Source of the DNA: Terrimesophilobacter sp044464485
Lineage (GTDB): Bacteria > Actinomycetota > Actinomycetes > Actinomycetales > Microbacteriaceae
Direction of reading: 5' to 3'
DNA: 64,000 nucleotides
NCBI GenBank assembly: GCA_044464485.1
Contig: JBIQLG010000001.1
Coordinates: 248,001-312,000, forward strand
In this document: in pieces, positions 62,242-64,000 of the stretch
How positions within the stretch are numbered: position 1 is the first letter of the stretch
Layout of the letters: each line of letters opens with the position of its first letter
Notes under the pieces: generated by a model
Seen by the model: only the letters and a program-made list of their open reading frames with translations
Told to the model about the DNA's origin: nothing
Databases searched by the model: none
Translations under genes and position numbers: made by a program

Positions 62242-62268
62242 TTGGCACTCCTGATAGTTGAGTGCCAG
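62242..62268. promoter_or_regulatory. CIRCE element (HrcA operator)
   Basis: TTGGCACTC-N9-GAGTGCCAG matches the CIRCE consensus TTAGCACTC-N9-GAGTGCTAA with few differences, mainly A to G in both arms. TACTAT (62237-62242) just upstream is a suitable -10 box, so the transcription start lies in the operator. HrcA encoded directly downstream should repress its own operon from here. Confidence 0.9.
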
Positions 62269-62287
62269 ATTTGGCGGAGGTGATGAA

Positions 62288-63310
62288 TTGGTTTCCGAGC
62301 GTGGTCTCGATGTCCTGCGCGTCATCGTTCAGGACTACGTTGCGTCCCGCGAACCGGTGGGGTCGAAATCCATTGTCGAACGCCACGCCTTCGGCGTTTC
62401 CGCCGCCACGATCCGACACGATATGGCGATGCTCGAAGAGGAAGAACTCATCGCGGCGCCGCACACGTCGTCCGGCAGGATTCCCACCGACAAGGGCTAT
62501 CGCGTCTTCGTCAATCACCTGGCCGACCTCCGCCCGCTCACGCCAGCGCAACGTCAGGCAATTGAGGCTTTCCTCGGGAGCGCGACGGATCTGGATGAAG
62601 TGCTGTTGCGCACGGTGCGACTGCTTTCGCAACTCACGCATCAGGTTGCGCTCGTGCAGTATCCCTCGCTCGGCCGGTCACATATCCGCCACATCGAGCT
62701 CGTTCCGTTGAGCTCGACGCGACTCTTGATTGTGCTCATCACCGACACCGGCCGGGTCGAACAACGACACGTCGATGTCACGGGCGACCTGGAACCGGAG
62801 TTTCTGGGAGAAGTGCGGGCAAAGCTCAATGCGCGACTCGGGGGACTCGGGCTCGCTCACGCCGCTGCGGCACTGGAAAACCTTGCCGACGACTTCCATC
62901 CCACGCACTCGCCATTTATCATCCAGATTGCCGACAGCCTCCGAGAACAGGTCGCGGCGAATCGGGTTGACAAGCTCCTGATGGCGGGAGCGGCGAATCT
63001 CGCGACAACGCCGGAAGATTTTGGTGGCAGTATTGTTCCCGTCCTTGAGGCGATCGAGGAGCAAGTGACGCTCCTGAGGCTGTTCGCGGAAATGGAACCA
63101 GATCAGCGGGGTCTCGCAACCAGTATCGGAAGCGAAAACGCGCAGTTCGGTCTGGGGGAGACATCCGTGTTGGCGAGCGGCTATTCGTCTTCGCGTGGAG
63201 AGTTCGCGAGGCTTGGCGTACTCGGTCCCACGAGAATGGACTACCCAAATAACATGGCTGCGGTGCGAGCCGTCGCCCGATATCTCTCCCGCCTGCTCGG
63301 CGAGGAATAA
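62288..63310 (+). CDS. hrcA: Heat-inducible transcription repressor HrcA
   Basis: HrcA binds CIRCE and represses chaperone genes with help from GroEL. The 340-residue protein starts with the winged HTH (VSERGLDVLRVIVQDYV, then SKSIVERHAFGVSAATIRHDMAMLEEE). Later motifs are HTSSGRIPTDKGYRVFV and GPTRMDYPNNMAAVRAVA. The start is TTG 62288, because GGAGGTGAT (62276-62284) is an excellent SD 7 nt upstream; an earlier TTG at 62258 lies inside CIRCE and is unlikely. It precedes dnaJ by 15 bp. Confidence 0.95.
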   Translation: MVSERGLDVLRVIVQDYVASREPVGSKSIVERHAFGVSAATIRHDMAMLEEEELIAAPHTSSGRIPTDKGYRVFVNHLADLRPLTPAQRQAIEAFLGSATDLDEVLLRTVRLLSQLTHQVALVQYPSLGRSHIRHIELVPLSSTRLLIVLITDTGRVEQRHVDVTGDLEPEFLGEVRAKLNARLGGLGLAHAAAALENLADDFHPTHSPFIIQIADSLREQVAANRVDKLLMAGAANLATTPEDFGGSIVPVLEAIEEQVTLLRLFAEMEPDQRGLATSIGSENAQFGLGETSVLASGYSSSRGEFARLGVLGPTRMDYPNNMAAVRAVARYLSRLLGEE

Positions 63311-63325
63311 TCCAAGGGAACCCGT

Positions 63326-64000
63326 GTGGCAGATCATTATGAAGTACTGGGCATCGCGCGAACCGCGACGCCGGAAGAAATAAAGAAGGCGTATCGTCGG
63401 CTTGCACGCGAGCTCCACCCGGACGTCAACCCCGGAGCGGATGCCCAGGAGAAATTCAAGCTCGTCACGCACGCCTACGATGTGCTGTCCGATCCGGCGC
63501 AGCGCCAACAGTACGACATGGGCGGTACCGGCGGGATCGGCGGAATGGGAGGTTTCGGTGACATTTTCGAAACCTTCTTCGGCGCGGCCCAGCAATCGGC
63601 GGGACCACGATCCCGAAGGGAGCGCGGTCAGGACGCGCTCCTGCGCATCGAGGTCGAGCTGGGTGATGCAATATTTGGCGTCAAACGCGATCTCGAGGTG
63701 GACACCGCGGTGATCTGCGGCACGTGCGAAGGCTCGTGCTGCGCGCAAGGAACTCAGCCTGTGCGCTGCGACATTTGTCAGGGGACGGGACAGATTCAGC
63801 GTTCCGTGCGCAGTCTTCTCGGCAACGTGATGACGTCAAGCCCGTGCGGCACGTGCCGCGGTTACGGCACGATCATTGCCAATCCGTGCCCCACCTGCGG
63901 CGGCCAGGGGCGGGTGCGCGCGCGCCGCAAGGTGAGCGTGGATATTCCTGCCGGAGTTGAGACCGGCATCCGCCTTCAACTTTCCGGCCAGGGCGAAGTC
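63326..64000 (+). CDS. dnaJ: Chaperone DnaJ, N-terminal part (runs off right edge)
   Basis: The first 225 residues of a class I DnaJ co-chaperone. The J domain has HPD at residues 31-33 (ARELHPDVNP). A Gly-rich linker follows (MGGTGGIGGMGG), then the zinc-finger domain with ICGTCEGSCC, CDICQGTGQ, CGTCRGYGT and CPTCGGQGR. The first of the four repeats lacks the usual last Gly (CxxCxGxG), which is Cys here. GTG 63326 has CAAGGGAA upstream. The hrcA-dnaJ order is the actinobacterial dnaJ2 arrangement, so dnaJ1 with grpE and dnaK should be elsewhere. The frame is open to the window edge. Confidence 0.95.
   Translation, partial: MADHYEVLGIARTATPEEIKKAYRRLARELHPDVNPGADAQEKFKLVTHAYDVLSDPAQRQQYDMGGTGGIGGMGGFGDIFETFFGAAQQSAGPRSRRERGQDALLRIEVELGDAIFGVKRDLEVDTAVICGTCEGSCCAQGTQPVRCDICQGTGQIQRSVRSLLGNVMTSSPCGTCRGYGTIIANPCPTCGGQGRVRARRKVSVDIPAGVETGIRLQLSGQGEV

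Noticed and set aside
63000..64000. Heat-shock HAIR element or a full dnaK operon at the right edge
   Set aside because: Only CIRCE is visible and the gene order hrcA-dnaJ fits the dnaJ2 locus, not the dnaK operon.

Overview
The window looks like chromosome of a moderately high-GC actinobacterium, most likely Microbacteriaceae or a close Micrococcales relative. Supporting signs are frequent GTG starts, many start codons placed 6-7 nt after a TANNNT box (apparently leaderless), an actinobacterial SD-sequestering T-box before ileS, the order folC-DUF4233-ndk and rne-rplU-rpmA-obg-nadD-rsfS, and HrcA/CIRCE next to dnaJ. I see no prophage, insertion sequence, plasmid backbone or CRISPR array. Almost everything is housekeeping or physiological. 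The assignment is inference from gene content, because no rRNA is present.

Layout. 0-2.4 kb: the 5' part of an MHS-type transporter divergent from a TetR regulator, then a GntR/DUF1648 pair. 2.4-8.3 kb: T-box, ileS, folC, DUF4233 protein and ndk, nearly all with overlapping starts and stops. 8.3-12 kb: a glycine betaine ABC importer behind a 370-bp leader. 12-22.3 kb: a VKOR-like protein, RNase E/G, then the ribosome-biogenesis/NAD block (rplU, rpmA, obg, nadD, a Pro-rich membrane protein, rsfS). 22.3-30 kb: tRNA-Ala(GGC), NhaA, an unusual SDR protein, an AhpD-like protein, an EamA exporter, a nucleoside hydrolase and a membrane-anchored molybdopterin oxidoreductase. 30-43 kb: a DUF3516 helicase, a DHA2 exporter, glutamate dehydrogenase, a quinone oxidoreductase, a small membrane protein behind three consecutive hairpins, a GH15 enzyme, zwf, a siderophore-interacting reductase and an App1-type phosphatase. 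43-47.2 kb: a TetR regulator and a second osmoprotectant importer. 47-56.8 kb: DedA/pabC divergent from pabB, leuS, comEA-comEC-holA. 56.8-64 kb: rpsT, lepA, DUF1990, hemW, two DUF4870 proteins, hrcA and the start of dnaJ.

How the genes fit together. Two complete osmolyte importers, a Na+/H+ antiporter and an MHS-type carrier suggest a salt- or osmotically challenged life. The translation block carries three visible control elements: the T-box on ileS, CIRCE on hrcA-dnaJ, and a structured leader on rne.

Most unusual observations. (1) The essential ileS gene carries an in-frame insert of three 24-bp repeats and two copies of a 38-bp palindromic element. A diverged copy of the element lies downstream of hemW, and a faint same-frame relative lies in the helicase gene. 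(2) A three-hairpin leader folds over the SD of a small uncharacterised membrane protein. (3) The SDR gene has an apparent one-base frameshift in a G5 run and lacks the SDR tyrosine. (4) pabC and pabB diverge from an 11-bp gap that can hold two back-to-back leaderless -10 boxes.
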